A stretch of 64,000 nucleotides of DNA. Source: Hemicordylus capensis (taxonomy: Eukaryota > Chordata > Lepidosauria > Squamata > Cordylidae). Positions 9,734 to 21,400 of the stretch are shown here, in pieces (position 1 is the stretch's first letter; each line of letters begins with the position of its first letter). The DNA is taken from NCBI RefSeq assembly GCF_027244095.1, contig NC_069671.1, forward strand, positions 3,348,001 to 3,412,000. Reading direction: 5' to 3'. The notes beneath the pieces are model-generated. The model did not search any database. It was not told the origin of the DNA and saw only the letters and a list, made by a program, of their open reading frames with translations. The translations under genes were made by a program, and so were the position numbers.

Positions 9734-9937
9734 AGGGGAGGCCCTGGGAGGGACCACAAGGCACGCCCAAAAAGTTTTGGGGGAAAGCTCAGACCTCCCT
9801 TCTAGAACCAAGAAAGCACTCCCCAAAAGCAGAGAGCTCATCTGCTTTGCAGCATGGCTATTTGGAAATCCAATGCATTCCAGGGCCATTGGGAATTGGA
9901 AGCCACCAATGCCCTGACGCTAGTCCACCGTAGGGAC

Positions 9938-10102
9938 TTGCATACAGAAGGTCCCAGGTTCCCTCCCTGGCAGCATCTCGAGGAACGGCTGGGAGAGACT
10001 CCTTCCTGCAACCTTGGAGAAGCCGCTGCCAGTCTGTGAAGACCATACTGAGCACGATGGACCAAGGGTCTGACTCAGTAGAAGGCAGCTCCCTATGTTC
10101 TA
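9938..10102 (+). repeat. 5S/tRNA-type SINE, 3' half
   Basis: CTTGCATACAGAAGGTCCCA to GCAGCTCCCTATGTTC; head missing. Confidence 0.75.
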
Positions 10103-10570
10103 GTGCAATTTCAACAATACCAACATGAAAACCAGCAAACCGCAGGGCCAAATTGCCGAGAGAAGGAATAGGAATGGAGCCTTCCTTCAACGATAGATAC
10201 CTACGGCCTAATAATAACAAATCCAGGCTGTTCCAGAACAGTGATCAAAGCCTGGAAGGGGGTGGGCGTGGGGGTGGGAAAGTACTGTGCGTGTCAGTGC
10301 AGAAAAGAAACCACTAATTAGGTAAAAGTGGCAGGTAGCTGTTTTTGGTCGTTTCGTTTGTGTCGGTGCGGCAGGTGTGTGTGTGTGGGGGGGGGGATTG
10401 TGAAAGTCAGGCTAGTGGTATCCCTTTTAGTTGTATGAAGACCCTCCGAAAAGTTTCCAAGAGTCTTGGGAAAGGGATTGGGCCCCTGTCATTAATGAGA
10501 CGCAAGCCTTCAGGAAGAGGAAAGAAGGGCTGCAGACTTCTTCTGATGGCCAAACCTGGCCCCATAGATG

Positions 10571-10648
10571 GGAACACAGGAAGCTGCCTTATACTGAGTC
10601 AGACCCTTGGTGTATCTGACACAGTATTGTCTACACGGACTGGCAGGG
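10571..10648 (-). repeat. 5S/tRNA-type SINE, short 3' fragment
   Basis: AACACAGGAAGCTGCCTTAT to CGGACTGGCAGG, cut by a CAGGGATGTGCAC-type element that starts near 10658. Confidence 0.7.
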
Positions 10649-10657
10649 GCCCGCCAG

Positions 10658-10790
10658 CAGGGATGTGCACAAAGCGATTCTTGGCTCGACTTCGAAGCGA
10701 CGAAACGCTTCGAGCTGCCTCGGCCGAATCGTTCACGGTTTCAGTGGGGCGCTTGGAAGGCAGGAAGGCAGGTCTTACCCGACCTTCCGT
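10658..10790. repeat. GATGTGCA/GATTC-rich element fragment
   Basis: CAGGGATGTGCACAAAGCGATTC and the GCTTCGAGC palindromes resemble the GATTCAAAT-rich elements at 25775, 40470 and 44965. Probably a non-autonomous hAT-like element. Confidence 0.4.
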
Positions 10791-10919
10791 CATTCTTCCA
10801 CTGCCCCCTGCCTGCCCCAGAGCTGTCAGTATTAAATGCCTCCTTCCTTTTAAAGAGTTTGCTCTCCACCCCACACCCAGATGTGAATGAAAAGCTTTCT
10901 GCACATGCCTTCTCTGTTT

Positions 10920-11650
10920 AAGAGAACGCCTTCCTTCTTCGCTATGAACTCCACCGCCCATTGAGATCATCAGGAGAGGTCCGTCTGCAGTTGCCACTGG
11001 CTCGTCTGGTGGCTACTCGGGGACGGGCCTTCTCTGCTGCCGTCCCGAGGCTTTGGAACGCCCTTCTTGCTGAAAGAAGAGCCTCCCCATCTCGGACAAC
11101 TTTTAAAAAGCCAGTCACGATGCATTTGTTCACCCAGGCTTTTATTTCGATATTGTTTTAATGGTGTTTTAAAAATTGTTTTCACGTCTTAAATTTTAAT
11201 GGTTGTCACGTTTTAATCTCTTGATCTGTTGTTTTTATCGTTTTGTGGTAAACCGCCCAGAGAACTTGCGTTTTGGGCGGTATATATATGGTTTTTTTTA
11301 AAATCTTCTCTTTTTTTTTTGCATTTTAAATTTTCATTAGATTTTACAATAACTTTTACATTCAATTACATTCATTTCCTTTTTTATCTTCTTTTTTTGC
11401 ATTTTAAATTTTCATTAGGTTTTACAATAACTTTTACATTCAATTACATTCATTTCCTTTTTATCTTCTTTTTTTGCATTTTAAATTTTCATTAGATTTT
11501 ACAATAACTTTTACATTCAATTACATTCATTTCCTTTTTATCTTCTTTTTTTGCATTTTAAATTTTCATTAGGTTTTACAATAACTTTTACATTCAGGCG
11601 GTATACATATGGGTTAAATGAATTAAAATAATAAAGAAATAAATAATACT
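10920..11650 (+). mobile_element. L2-like LINE ORF2 end and tail, split by an insertion
   Basis: Translates to [20 protein letters not shown] then AFSAAVPRLWNALLAERRAS and TFKKPVTMHLFTQAF, the ORF2 C-terminus of L2-type LINEs. Its 3' hairpin GTAAACCGCCCAGA...TTTTGGGCGGTAT is interrupted at 11291 and resumes at 11597. Confidence 0.75.
11292..11596 (-). repeat. Inserted ~77-bp tandem repeat (about 3.8 units) with 16-bp target duplication
   Basis: GCATTTTAAATTTTCATTAG recurs at 11321, 11399, 11476 and 11553. The block begins with T(9), that is poly(A) on the minus strand. GGCGGTATATATATGG (11276-11291) and GGCGGTATACATATGG (11597-11612) flank it. Confidence 0.75.
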
Positions 11651-11652
11651 CT

Positions 11653-12018
11653 CCAGGGTCTTAGGCAGGAGTCTCTCCCAGCTTGACCCAGATATGCTTG
11701 CCAAGGATTGGACCTGGAACCTTCTGCATGCAAGCATGTAGATGCTCTATTGCTATGGCCCCATCCCCTAAGGCAGAGATGTCAAACTGTGGCCCTCCAG
11801 CTGTTTTTGGACTACAACTCCCATAATCCCCAGCCACAGTGGCCAATAACCAGGGATGATGGGAGTTGTAGGCCAACATCTGCAGAAGGGCCACAGTTCG
11901 ACATCTCTGCCCTAAGGGGAATATCTTACAGCACTCGCATATCTCCCATCCAAATGCAAACCAAGGCAGAGCCTGCTTAGCAAATCCATGCTTACTACCC
12001 CAAGACTGGCTCTCCTCC
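11653..12018 (-). repeat. 5S/tRNA-type SINE, antisense, split by a hAT element
   Basis: SINE sequence from TTAGGCAGGAGTCTCTCCCA to AGACTGGCTCTCCT, interrupted by the element at 11774-11909 inside its CCCTAAGGGG segment. Confidence 0.85.
11774..11909. mobile_element. hAT miniature element in a SINE, TSD CCCTAAGG
   Basis: 136 bp, ends CAGAGATGTCAAACTGTGGCC and its inverse, arms ACTACAACTCCCATAATCCC / GGGATGATGGGAGTTGTAG. Perfect 8-bp duplication at 11766-11773 and 11910-11917. Confidence 0.88.
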
Positions 12019-12480
12019 TTTTAATGTGTGTGTGTGTGTGTGGGGGGGTACATTAAAGAAAAGGACATCCCCCTGCCTGAAGTGACCCATTCGACTCAAC
12101 AACCTCAGGATCCAGCCACCTCCTTCGGTGACGTATGTAGGTAGAACAGGCTTCAATGTTATCCTATAATCCGTTTTCTTCGGTTGCTGTCTCTGGGATC
12201 AGCCATCTGGCTGCACTACTACCAAGGCTCCACCAGAGGGCAGGAAATTCTAGCCATGCCTGAGTATGCCCAGTGGAAACTTTGCTAGTAGTATGATTAT
12301 TATTTAGAACATGGATATGGGAGACAGAATGACTCAAAGCAGTAACATCTCTAGTCTAGATATTTTCCCCCTAAAGGTTGCAAACCTTAGAGCACACAAA
12401 GAAGTAAGTCTGTTCAGTTGCATTATTAAACACAGAGGGAGTTGAAGGGAGGAGAGCTGGTCCTGTGGTAATAAGCACAC
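12019..12480. other. Intergenic DNA with one CTCF-like motif
   Basis: A short (GT)n run occurs near 12025; apart from the motif at 12230 I recognise nothing. Confidence 0.5.
12230..12243 (+). promoter_or_regulatory. CTCF-like motif (CCACCAGAGGGCAG)
   Basis: All 14 positions fit the consensus CCASYAGRKGGCRS. The site lies in otherwise featureless DNA about 3 kb upstream of INPP5J exon 1, in the same orientation as the motif at 15607. Confidence 0.5.
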
Positions 12481-12543
12481 ATTTATTTTTATTTTATTTT
12501 ATTTTATTTTATTTTAATTAATTAATTAATTAATTAATTAATT
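12481..12543 (+). repeat. (ATTTT)n / (AATT)n simple repeat
   Basis: ATTTT units pass into AATT units, the antisense tail of the LINE that follows. Confidence 0.9.
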
Positions 12544-12809
12544 TATAAACCACCCCATCCAAAGGCTCTGGGCAGTGCACAACAAATTTAAAAAGACATA
12601 AAAACACACACCATTTAAAACACAGTGCTCAAAACAATAGAAAAAACAATTTCAAAAACATTCAAAACCATTTTAAACCAATTAAAATACTTTTTAAAAA
12701 CACAGTTAAAAACCTGGGAAGGCCTGGCCAAACTAATAAGTTTTTAGGGCTCTCTTAAAGGCCAAGCCCAAACTGCGGATATCTGCTGGGAGCGCATTCC
12801 ATAGGCCAG
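12544..12809 (-). repeat. L2-like LINE 3' end, antisense
   Basis: ATAAACCACCCCATCC hairpin, AT-rich UTR, then AAGGCCTGGCCAAACTAATA and GGAGCGCATTCCATAGGCC, the reverse of the ORF2 end. Confidence 0.7.
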
Positions 12810-13096
12810 GAGTAGTTACAGGGTCCCCTTTTGCTAAGCAGGGTCTGCTCTGGTTTGCATTTGAATGGGAGACTCCATGTGTGAGCACTGGAAGAGATTC
12901 CCCTTATTAGGGGATGGAGCCGCTCTGGGAAGAGCAGAAGGTTCCAAGTTCCTTCCCTGGCAGCAGCTCCAAGACAGGGCTGAGAGAGAGACTCCTGCCT
13001 GCAACCTTGGAGAAGCTGCTGCCAGTCTGTGTGGACAATACTGAGCTAGATGGACCGAGGGTCTGATTCAGTAGAAGGTCCTATGTTCCTATGTTG
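12810..13096 (+). repeat. 5S/tRNA-type SINE, near full length
   Basis: Head TTTGCTAAGCAGGGTCTGCT, GAATGGGAGAC, then GGCAGCAGCTCC and the GAGCTAGATGGACC tail. Confidence 0.85.
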
Positions 13097-13227
13097 ACAT
13101 CTCTGACTGAAGCGATTCCTGCAGATTTCCCTTCCCCCCCATTTTTCAGAATATCAAGCCATTATAATCTGCAGCAGGCATATGTAAACCGCCCAGAGAT
13201 GCAAGTTATGGGCAGTATAGAAATATT

Positions 13228-13263
13228 ATAAACAAACAAACAAACAAACAAACAAACAAACAA
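13228..13263 (+). repeat. (AAAC)n microsatellite
   Basis: ACAAACAAACAAA tract following a short LINE-tail piece. Confidence 0.85.
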
Positions 13264-13280
13264 AAGAATCAAAGCAAGGG

Positions 13281-13770
13281 TGCCTCTTTGACTGTTAGCA
13301 GGGGGTAAAAATCTATTAGATTACACTTCGAGGAAAGTTCAAGAAATGCAATATATGTCATCGATTTTTAAAAATTGATGTATTTGCAAAAGGGAAGTCA
13401 AAGAACAGCTTTCAATTTGTAGGATTTCAACTTCAAACATGATTCTTTTTCTTGAATAATGATCATACATAATGAATGGGAATCAGAGAAAGATGTCTGG
13501 CTTCTCTTGGGCATGATGTTGTCGGTGAATTATTGAGCCGATTACTGAGCGTTACAAATCTGTTGAGAACAATAACAATTAAAATACGATCATTATACCC
13601 AGCATCTCTGCTAAAATAAATCAAACCTTTTCCCCCAGCATAAAAAGTAGTGCATTCATCTAATTTCAGGGGCGGGACTGTGTATGCAAAACATTGTTAT
13701 CCATAGATGAACAGGAAACATGACTTCATTTTGCACAAACTCTTCAGAATATAGAATAGATTCTCCACCT
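13281..13770 (+). repeat. GGTGAGGCCC-family element, copy lacking its start
   Basis: Contains GAGGAAAGTTCAAGAAATGC, GTTGAGAACAATAACAATTA and CAGGGGCGGGACTGTGTATG, shared with the other copies. Confidence 0.6.
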
Positions 13771-14800
13771 GGCTTCACTTCCCTCCCTGTGTCAATATCT
13801 AGCTTGCTTCTGGTTTCCTGAATTTCGGCTTCATTTCCCTACCACATACTTCTCTCGAAACTACCATGGAGCTTGGCTACAAAGAAATCAAGTGTCCCTT
13901 GTTCTCTGGACTCTGCTGCTGAATAAAGCACTTCCTGAAAATCTCACTGAATTGTTCCTCTTTCCTCCAGTCTGGAGGAATTGCCCATTTTCCTGGGAGT
14001 AAGTTCCTAACTGGCACTAATTGTCCAAGTACACACACATCTGTTGTGAGACCACCATTTCATCCCTTAGTATTTATTTATTTTAAAATGTTAATTGTTA
14101 CTCATTTTGTGTGGGCAGTTATACTTGCTTGGTGGCATCCTTTGCTACCGTCACACCAGATCCGGATCTACTGTAAACCCCTCGAGGCAGAGACCCATCT
14201 TCTCATTCTTTGTACTGCACCATGTCCATGGCTGCTGTAATTGAAATAATTGTGTATATTCCCTCCCTCTTCATCCTTGCTTTCCATTTCCCTTGGGTCA
14301 TTTTCTACATTTATATCACTCTTATATATCTTCCTTCTCTTTCATCGCACAACTCAAGGTGGTGTATATGAAGGCTCCCAGGCAATGACCAGACCTGGAC
14401 CTGCTTAGTGGCATCATTTGCTGTCAGACATTTGCCTACTGTAAGCCCCTCGGGGCAGGGACTTATCCTCTTGTCCTTTGTACAATGCCATCATATGAAT
14501 GGCTTTCATGAATAAGAATAAAAATAACAGAGGCTGTCGTACTGTGCAACGTTGTGCTAGCCAATTTGCAATTTGTGAAAATGTGAAAATGGCACAATTT
14601 GAAATTAATAATTAATTGCTCAAATTTTTTCTCACAAATTGCGGTAAATTTCACAAACTGAAAATTTCTCAAATGGCACAATTTGTAAAAAAGTGAAAAT
14701 GGCACAATGGGAATCCTGCAAGCCCATTATTATTGACGTGGTGTGGTTCAGAATGTTCAAATCCCAAATCAGCAATGTCAAAATCCCAATGCAATGGGAT
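13771..14800. other. Intergenic DNA with two worn L2/MIR-like 3' segments
   Basis: GTAAACCCCTCGAGGCAGAGAC (14173) and GTAAGCCCCTCGGGGCAGGGAC (14439), each followed by TTTGTAC, are paired copies of an old LINE-type 3' motif. An AT-rich low-complexity stretch lies at 14560-14710. Confidence 0.4.
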
Positions 14801-15111
14801 TTAGGAACACAGGAAGCCGCCTCCTACCGAGTCAGACCCTTGGTCCAACTAGTTCAGCATTGTCTGCACAGACTGGCAGCAGCCCTCCAAAGTTCCCGGC
14901 AGGAGTTTCTCCCAGCCTATTTTCGCATCCCCTAGCAGGGATGCAGGCTGGGACCTTCTGCCCGCAAAGCACATTTGCTTCGGGAGGACACCACTGAGAA
15001 ACACAGCCCCCATAGTCCCCGAAGGTGGGCGGCGTGGGGGACGCCCATGCAAATGCAAACCAAGGTGGACCCTGCTTAGCAAAGGGGACAATTCGCGCTC
15101 CTCATGCCAGA
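14801..15111 (-). repeat. 5S/tRNA-type SINE abutting the INPP5J CpG island
   Basis: AACACAGGAAGCCGCCTCCT to GCTTAGCAAAGGGGACAATT, with a diverged middle. Ends ten bases before the (CGG)6 run. Confidence 0.8.
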
Positions 15112-15120
15112 GGACGATGA

Positions 15121-15139
15121 CGGCGGCGGCGGCGGCGGC
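15121..15139 (+). repeat. (CGG)6 run
   Basis: Perfect CGG units in the INPP5J CpG island, possibly within the 5' UTR. Confidence 0.85.
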
Positions 15140-15259
15140 GAGGGCATGCCGCGCAGCTTTTCTCTCTCTCTGCGCGCCCCCGCACATGTGGCCGCGCTCT
15201 CCCAGGCGGAGCGCATTCCTGCGCCTTTAAATCCTCCGGCAGGTTGAAGGGCTGGCGAG

Positions 15260-15267
15260 TGACGTCA
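15260..15267. promoter_or_regulatory. Full palindromic CRE (TGACGTCA)
   Basis: This is an exact 8-bp consensus for CREB/ATF-family factors, 60 bases upstream of the exon 1 ATG and inside the CpG island. The half-sites are perfect. Confidence 0.7.
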
Positions 15268-15327
15268 CCGCCTCCCTGGGCGGTGCGGGGGGGGCGCGCT
15301 GGGCTCAGCATCCGCGCGGAGGGAGGG

Positions 15328-15468
15328 ATGGAGCAGCAGCCGCAACAGCCTCCTCCCCCCCAGCCGCCCCCTCCCGGCCCCAGGCGGGGGCTGCAGCCCA
15401 GGGGTCGCGCAACCTGCGCGGAGCCCAAGAGCGGCAGCAGCGAGTACCAGCGCCGCCGCAGCAGCCAG
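15328..15468 (+). CDS. INPP5J: INPP5J coding exon 1
   Basis: Forty-seven codons begin [16 protein letters not shown] and end RRRSSQ, followed by the strong donor GTAAGAAG. The ATG has G at -3 and G at +4. The frame stays open upstream to an ATG at 15244, which would add 28 residues and place the CRE inside the coding region, so the downstream ATG is preferred. The human N-terminus also starts ME and is basic and proline-rich, but similarity is too low to prove homology. The donor is phase 0, matching exon 2. Confidence 0.6.
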
Positions 15469-18400
15469 GTAAGAAGGGGCTGGCTGGTCCTCCTCCGGCC
15501 GCCCTGGGCAGGGGGCTGGCGGGCAACGAGGGAGCCGGGGAGAGGCGCCCCCTGGCTCCCTGGAAGCAGGAGAGGCGATCTGGGGGGGGGGCAGTGGTCT
15601 GCTCTGCCGCCAGGGGGCGCTCTGCTCCTCCGAGGACCGCCGGCAGGTCAGCCGGGGGGGGGAGACAAGTAGGTGCCCAAGGTGGGGGGTGGGAGGGGGG
15701 CCGAAGGGGCCAAGTCGAGGGCGACTCTGTAGGGAGCAGAAGTGCGTCTCTGTGGGGCGAGTCAGTGTGTGGTGATCCAACATGTGGGGCGAGCCGAGCT
15801 GCGTGCGTGCGTCCCCACATGTTGGATGTCTGGACCTGGAATGGGGAGGGGCCCCTCTTGGGCTGGCCAGCCCCCGGGTTCCTGGAGAGGGAAAGGGTCC
15901 CGGCGGGCTGCCTCGCTTGTTGCCCCTTTCCCCCCGCCCCTCATGGGCACCGTCTGACTGGAAGGAGGTAGGAGATGGGGCTGATCTATCTGGAGTGTGT
16001 GAGGGTTTTTTGGGGGGGGGCTTCAGCTCCCCCCCTCTTTCTCTCTGAACATCCGCGTTGCTGCGTGTTGCATGCGCATGTCAGTGTCGGCACCACTGCA
16101 TGGGTGTGCGTGTGCGTGGAGAGTTTTGGGGAACCCTCCATGCACCCTCAAAGTGGGACAGGCAGGCTCAGGGGAAGCGATTCTCTCCCCCCCCCCGAAG
16201 AGTTGGTCGCTCGGATCGCGTGTGGCTGGAATTGCGCCGCTGCTGCCGGTCCCCCGGCGCGGAGTCGGAGCCCATGTTTCGGACAGGTGTCGTGCCAAAG
16301 CTTTGCTCACCTGGAGCAAGATTCCTCCCGGGCGCAGGTGTGGGGACCTGAGTGCTGCCCACGCCCCCCCCCCCGCCAGCTTCCGGCCCGGCCTTGCTAA
16401 TCGGGTGGTGGCGCCGCAGCCGGAGGCGCTTTCCGCGGGCACGCTCTGTGCGCAAAACCACCTGCACCCACCCCCACAAAAGCTGCTTATCTTCCCTGCA
16501 TTGTTTCTATTATTGTTTTTCTCCGCGGGCGGGGTGCTTTTCAGACAACCGAGGGAGGGCAGGGAGTAGGGTTGCCAACTGACAGGGGGAGGGGGGTGCG
16601 CTTGTGCTTTGAACAACAGCTTTGAGGTGCAGCAGATCCCTGCCCCAAACCGCTTCCAATCCCAGTTCAGCCATCTGGGGGTGGGGTGGATATCCAGGGC
16701 TGGAGAAAAGCTAAGTTATACAGGCCTTTTGCTGCTTGTCAGGGGATGAGGAGGACCAAGGCAGGGTCTTGTGGCAGCGAGTGTGATTGGTCCCCTTTGC
16801 TAAGCGGGGTCTGCCTTGGTTTGCATTTGGATGGGAAACTGCATGTGAACGCTCTGTAAGATACGAGGGCATAGTTAAGTGGGAGAAGAGCACCTGTCTG
16901 CTTGCATACAGAAAGCCCCAGCTTCACCCCCTGACATCTCTAGGTAGGGCTCGGAGAGGCTCCTGCCTGGAACTTTGGAAAAGCCGCTGCCAGTCAGTGT
17001 AGACAATACTGAGCTAGACGGACCAAGGGCCTGACTCCGTAGGAAGCAGGTTCCTATGATGTTGGACTACAACTCCCTTCACCCCCAGGATCAATGGCCA
17101 AGGCTGTTGGTGCCAGGGGTGATGGGAGTTGTAGTCCAACAATATTTGGAGACCCAAGTTGGAGAACCCCTGGAGTAAGGAATAATAATAATAACAACAA
17201 ATAATAATTATTTTTATACCGCTTTTCAACCAAAGGAGCCAGCGTGGTGTAGTGGGTAGAGTGCTGGACTAGGACCGGGGAGACCCAAATTCAAATCCCC
17301 ACTCAGCCATGATACTAGCTGGGTGACTCTGGGCCAGTCACTTCTCTCTCAGCCTCGCCTACTTCACAGGGTTGTTGTGAGGAGAAACCAGTATGTAGTA
17401 CACCGCTCTGGGCTCCTGAGAGGAAGAGCGGGATAGAAAACGTAAAAACGAAACAAACAAAAAACAAAGTTCCCAAAGCAGTTTACTTAGCTATACATAA
17501 ATGGCTCCCTGTCCCCAAAGAGCTCACAGCCTAAAAAAGAAACACAAGAGAGACTCCGGCCACTGGAGAGATGCTGTGCCGGGGACGGAGAGGGCCAGTT
17601 GCTCTCCCCCTGCTAAATACAAGAGAATCGCCACTTTGAAAATGTGCCTCATGGCTCAGTTAGTTTCTGGAAAAGAAGCCTGGTTGCTGGTCTCTCTGCC
17701 CTCTCCCAGATTGCCAGGTGAGCAGCCTACCAGCCCTTCAGGTGTGTGTGCTGCTCGCAACCTTCCCGCCCCCCCCTGGTTGTGGGACGCTCTCTCTGCC
17801 AGCTGCCTCCCCTTCCTCTGATCTCCCTCTGCCCTCCTCGTCTCCAGTTCCTCCTGGGACGGATTCTCGGGTTGTCGCTGGCACAGTTCAGAAGAACGCC
17901 AAGGTGAAAGCCTACCTGGCAGGAAGGGAGAGCAGGAGGGGGAGGGCGGGAGGGAGAGAGGAGGCCTCTTCTGGGGAGGGAGGGTGCAGGATCTATTCTC
18001 TCCACTTTGGCCGAGTCAGCACCGCGGGAGCTGCCTTCCCAGGCTGGCAGTGCGGGAAGGAGAGGGGAAATGAAGGGCACCCTGGAAGCGCTGTGGGAGG
18101 GGCACAGGATGCGTGCTCTCCTCTCCCTTGGGTACCTGGCAGGCTTTCCCCACGGGCTCTCTTGACCTACCGGATGGGGAAACTGAGGCAGGAGGGGCAA
18201 AGGTCACCCCTGCCAATAAGCCCGGCTTTAGTCCTCCAAGGAGAAGTGGCTAAAGAAGAGATTTTGGAGCTGGTGGTGGGGGGGGGGAAGTGGGGTTCAG
18301 GATACCCCCAGGGGACTGATCTCTGGAGAGAGGGTGATTTTCTCCCCTTCTCTGTTGTGATTCCCGAGTGAATGAAGCCAGTGTTGAAAATGCCCCCTCG

Positions 18401-21400
18401 AGAGGTGCCTTGATTGGGTGGGGGGTGGGGGAGGAATGGCTGCTACTAGCTGCCATCTACGGAGTCAGACTCTTGGTCGATCGAGCTCAGCATTGTCTAC
18501 ACTGACTGGCAGCGGCTTCTCCAAGGTTTCGGGCAGGAATCTCTCCCAGCCTGGAGACCACCGGGGCTGAACCTGGGACCTCCTGTGTTCAAAGTGGGTG
18601 CTTTTCCAGTCTGGGAACACCCCCAGCCCCCACAATAAAAGCCTGTCTATCTTAGGAATATACAAAACAGCCTTCTTCTGTCTCGGACCCTTGATCCAAC
18701 TAGCTCAGTATGCCACACTGACCGGCAGCAGCACACTAAGGTTTCCAGCAGGAGTCTTTCCTGGAGATGCTGCCAGGGAGTGAACCTGTGACCTTCTGCA
18801 TACAAATACTCTCTCCCTGAGCCATGGGCCCCTCCTCTAAGGTAGAGGTTCCCAACCGGTGGTATTCCAGGTGTTGCTGGACTACAACTCCCATCATCCC
18901 CAGCCACAGCTGGGGATGATGGGAGTTGTAGTTCAGCACCATCTGGAGTACCATGAGCCTCTGCTCTCAGGGGAATATCTTACAGTGTTCTCATGCAGTC
19001 CCCCATCTGTATGCAAACCAAGGTGGACCCTGCTTAGCAAAGGGGGCTGTTCATGCTCACTACCAGCAGACCAGCTCTCCTCAAATTAGCTGGCTGCTGA
19101 TTTCTCTGGAAGGTGGGTCCAGAGCACCAACACAGGTTAGGAAGATCGGCAGCTGCCATGTACTGAGTCAGACCCTTGGTCCATCTAGCTCAGTATTGTC
19201 TGCCCAGACTGGCAGCAGCTTCTCCAAGGTTGCAGGCAGGAGTCTCTCTCAGCCCTATCCTGGAGATGCTGCCAGGGAGGGAACTTGGACCTGTCTGTAT
19301 GCAAAGCAGATACTCTGCCACTGAATTACAGCCTCAGCCCCCAAAGGGTAGGATCTCCCATCCAGGCACTGACCACACCAAGAACCGCTTAGCTCGCTTC
19401 AGCTCGGGCGGCTGTATTGTGTGCTCTTGGACCATGAATACGACGGAGATTCACAGACCACTTTTCAACCAGAGTCCCCAAAGTGGTTTATAGATATCAA
19501 TAAATAGAATGGCTCCCTGTCCCCAAAGGGCTCACAATTGAAAAAAGAAACAAGACAGACCCCAGCAACAGCCACTGGAGGGATGCTGTGCTGGGGATGG
19601 AGAGGGCCAGTTGCTCTCCCCTTGCTAAACAAAGAGCATCTCCACTTAAAAAAGGTGCCTCTTTGATCCTTTTATATGGCTACCTCAAACAGGGATTCCC
19701 AGATGTTGTTGACTACAACTCCTAGCATCCCCAGCTGTCAGAGCCTTTGCTTGGGGATTATGGGAGTTGTACTGGGGAAATGCTTGACTCACAAGCAGAA
19801 GGTTGCCAGTTCGAATCCCCACTGGTATGTTTCCCAGACTATGAGAAACACCTACATATGGGCAGCAGTGATAGAGGAAGATGCTGAAAGGCATCATCAT
19901 CTCATACTGCGTGGGAGGAGGCCATGGTCAACCCCTCCTGTATCCTACCAAAAGACAACCACAGTGCTCTGTGTGCGCCAGGAGTTGAAATTAACTTGAC
20001 GGCACGCTTCACCATACCTAGTCAGCCACATGGGGTGATCCCTGTTAGAGGAAACACTCTGCCCCATCCAAACGGGGTCCCATTGGTGGACCCATCTTCC
20101 TCAGCGTGGGGTTTCACCTGGGACCTTGTGCCTTCGGAGCCCCGGAGCACCGGCCCCTCCCAGTGGCCGCAGGGTCCGAGGCGAGAGAACTCCAAGCCCC
20201 AAGGTTCCATGGCTGTTGGGCAAGGTTCAGGGACGCCAACCCCCAGCTTCCCGGAGCGGCTGGGCATGGGGCCATGGAAAGCGACTCATCCCTGTCAGAA
20301 GACGACAGCGACAGCAGCCAGTCAGAATGGCTTCAGGTACTGCGGAGGGCGGGTGTGCCAGCAAGGGCCCCACGCGAAGCCTCCAAACCCCATGAAAGCC
20401 CAGGGCTGGCCATTCTGTTTTTATGCTAGTGTTTTAATTTAATTTTTTTTAAAAAAATCAGATTTGTTTTTATAATTTTTAGCTCAATCTTTTAATGTGT
20501 CTTTTCTGTATAATCTTGTTTTAAAATTTTATTGTGAACCGCCTTGGGATTCTCTTAATGCAAGGCGGGGTATACATGTAACAATCAATAAATAGAATTA
20601 AAATAAATCAATCGATTCCCAGGCCGTGGGGGACGCGGTGAGTAGAAGGAGGCCAGTTCCTTGTTAGGAACCCCTCTTGGGAGACCTTGAAGGACCCCTC
20701 CAGTGGTGGTGTGCTCCAGGGATAGGCAGGGACTCCGTCCTGGTACTTTTCGCCCTCCAGGGTCTCAGCAGGGATGCAGAGCCCTCGGCTTTCTCCATGT
20801 CGTGCTGCTCTTGCTGTCTCGACCGTTTATTACCCTTCTCCCTGTCCTAAGAGCATGGGAAGCAGCCTTATCCTGAGCCAGACCTTTGGTCCAGCTAGCT
20901 CAGTATTGTCTACCACACTGACTGGCAGCGGCTTCTCCAGGGTTTCAGGCAGGAGTCTTCCTGGAGATGCTGCCAGGGATTGAACCTGGGACTGTTGGCA
21001 TGCAAGTCCTAGAGTGGGCGGGTGTCATCGGAACATAGGAAGCTGCTATATACTGAGTCAGACCCTTGGTCCATCTAGCTCAGTATTGTCTTCACAGACT
21101 GGCAGCAGCTACTCCAAGGTTGTAGGCAAGAGTCTCTCTCAGCTCTCTCTCGGAGGTGCCAGGGAGGGAACTTGGAACCTAGACGCTTTCCCCAAAGTGG
21201 CTCCATCCCCTAAGGGGAATATCCTACAGTGCTCTAGTCTCCCATTCATATGCAACCAGGGTGGACCCTGCTTAGCTAAGGGGACAAGTCCTGCTTGCTA
21301 TCACAAGAGCAGCTCTCAGTCTAGGATGTCAGGACTGGAATGGCCTGAAATTCGCTGGATCCTTGACTTCTTGTAACAGAACCCCCCAAATGATTGCACC

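Larger units (their letters stand above)
15110..15700 (+). promoter_or_regulatory. INPP5J: CpG island / promoter of INPP5J
   Basis: This dense CpG, GC-rich stretch surrounds the first coding exon. It contains a full palindromic cAMP response element and a (CGG)6 run at 15121-15139, and it ends in a G-rich intron start. There is no TATA box in the usual place. The CpG island plus CRE suggest a broadly active, CREB/ATF-responsive promoter; that response is inferred. Confidence 0.6.

Noticed and set aside
15265-15820. Two overlapping ~170-codon open frames on the minus strand opposite INPP5J exon 1.
   Set aside because: They are antisense shadows of a CpG island, proline-rich and without family features.
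17848-17903. Possible extra INPP5J exon (56 bases) with a strong pyrimidine tract, AG acceptor and AAG|GTGAAA donor, reading [14 protein letters not shown] in one frame.
   Set aside because: Its length leaves two extra bases, so it cannot join phase-0 exon 1 to phase-0 exon 2; the resemblance to the human N-terminus is only a few residues.
17718-18371. 217-codon open frame on the plus strand.
   Set aside because: It lies in GC-rich intron DNA where long open frames arise by composition; no domain, no conserved motif, and it spans apparent non-coding sequence.
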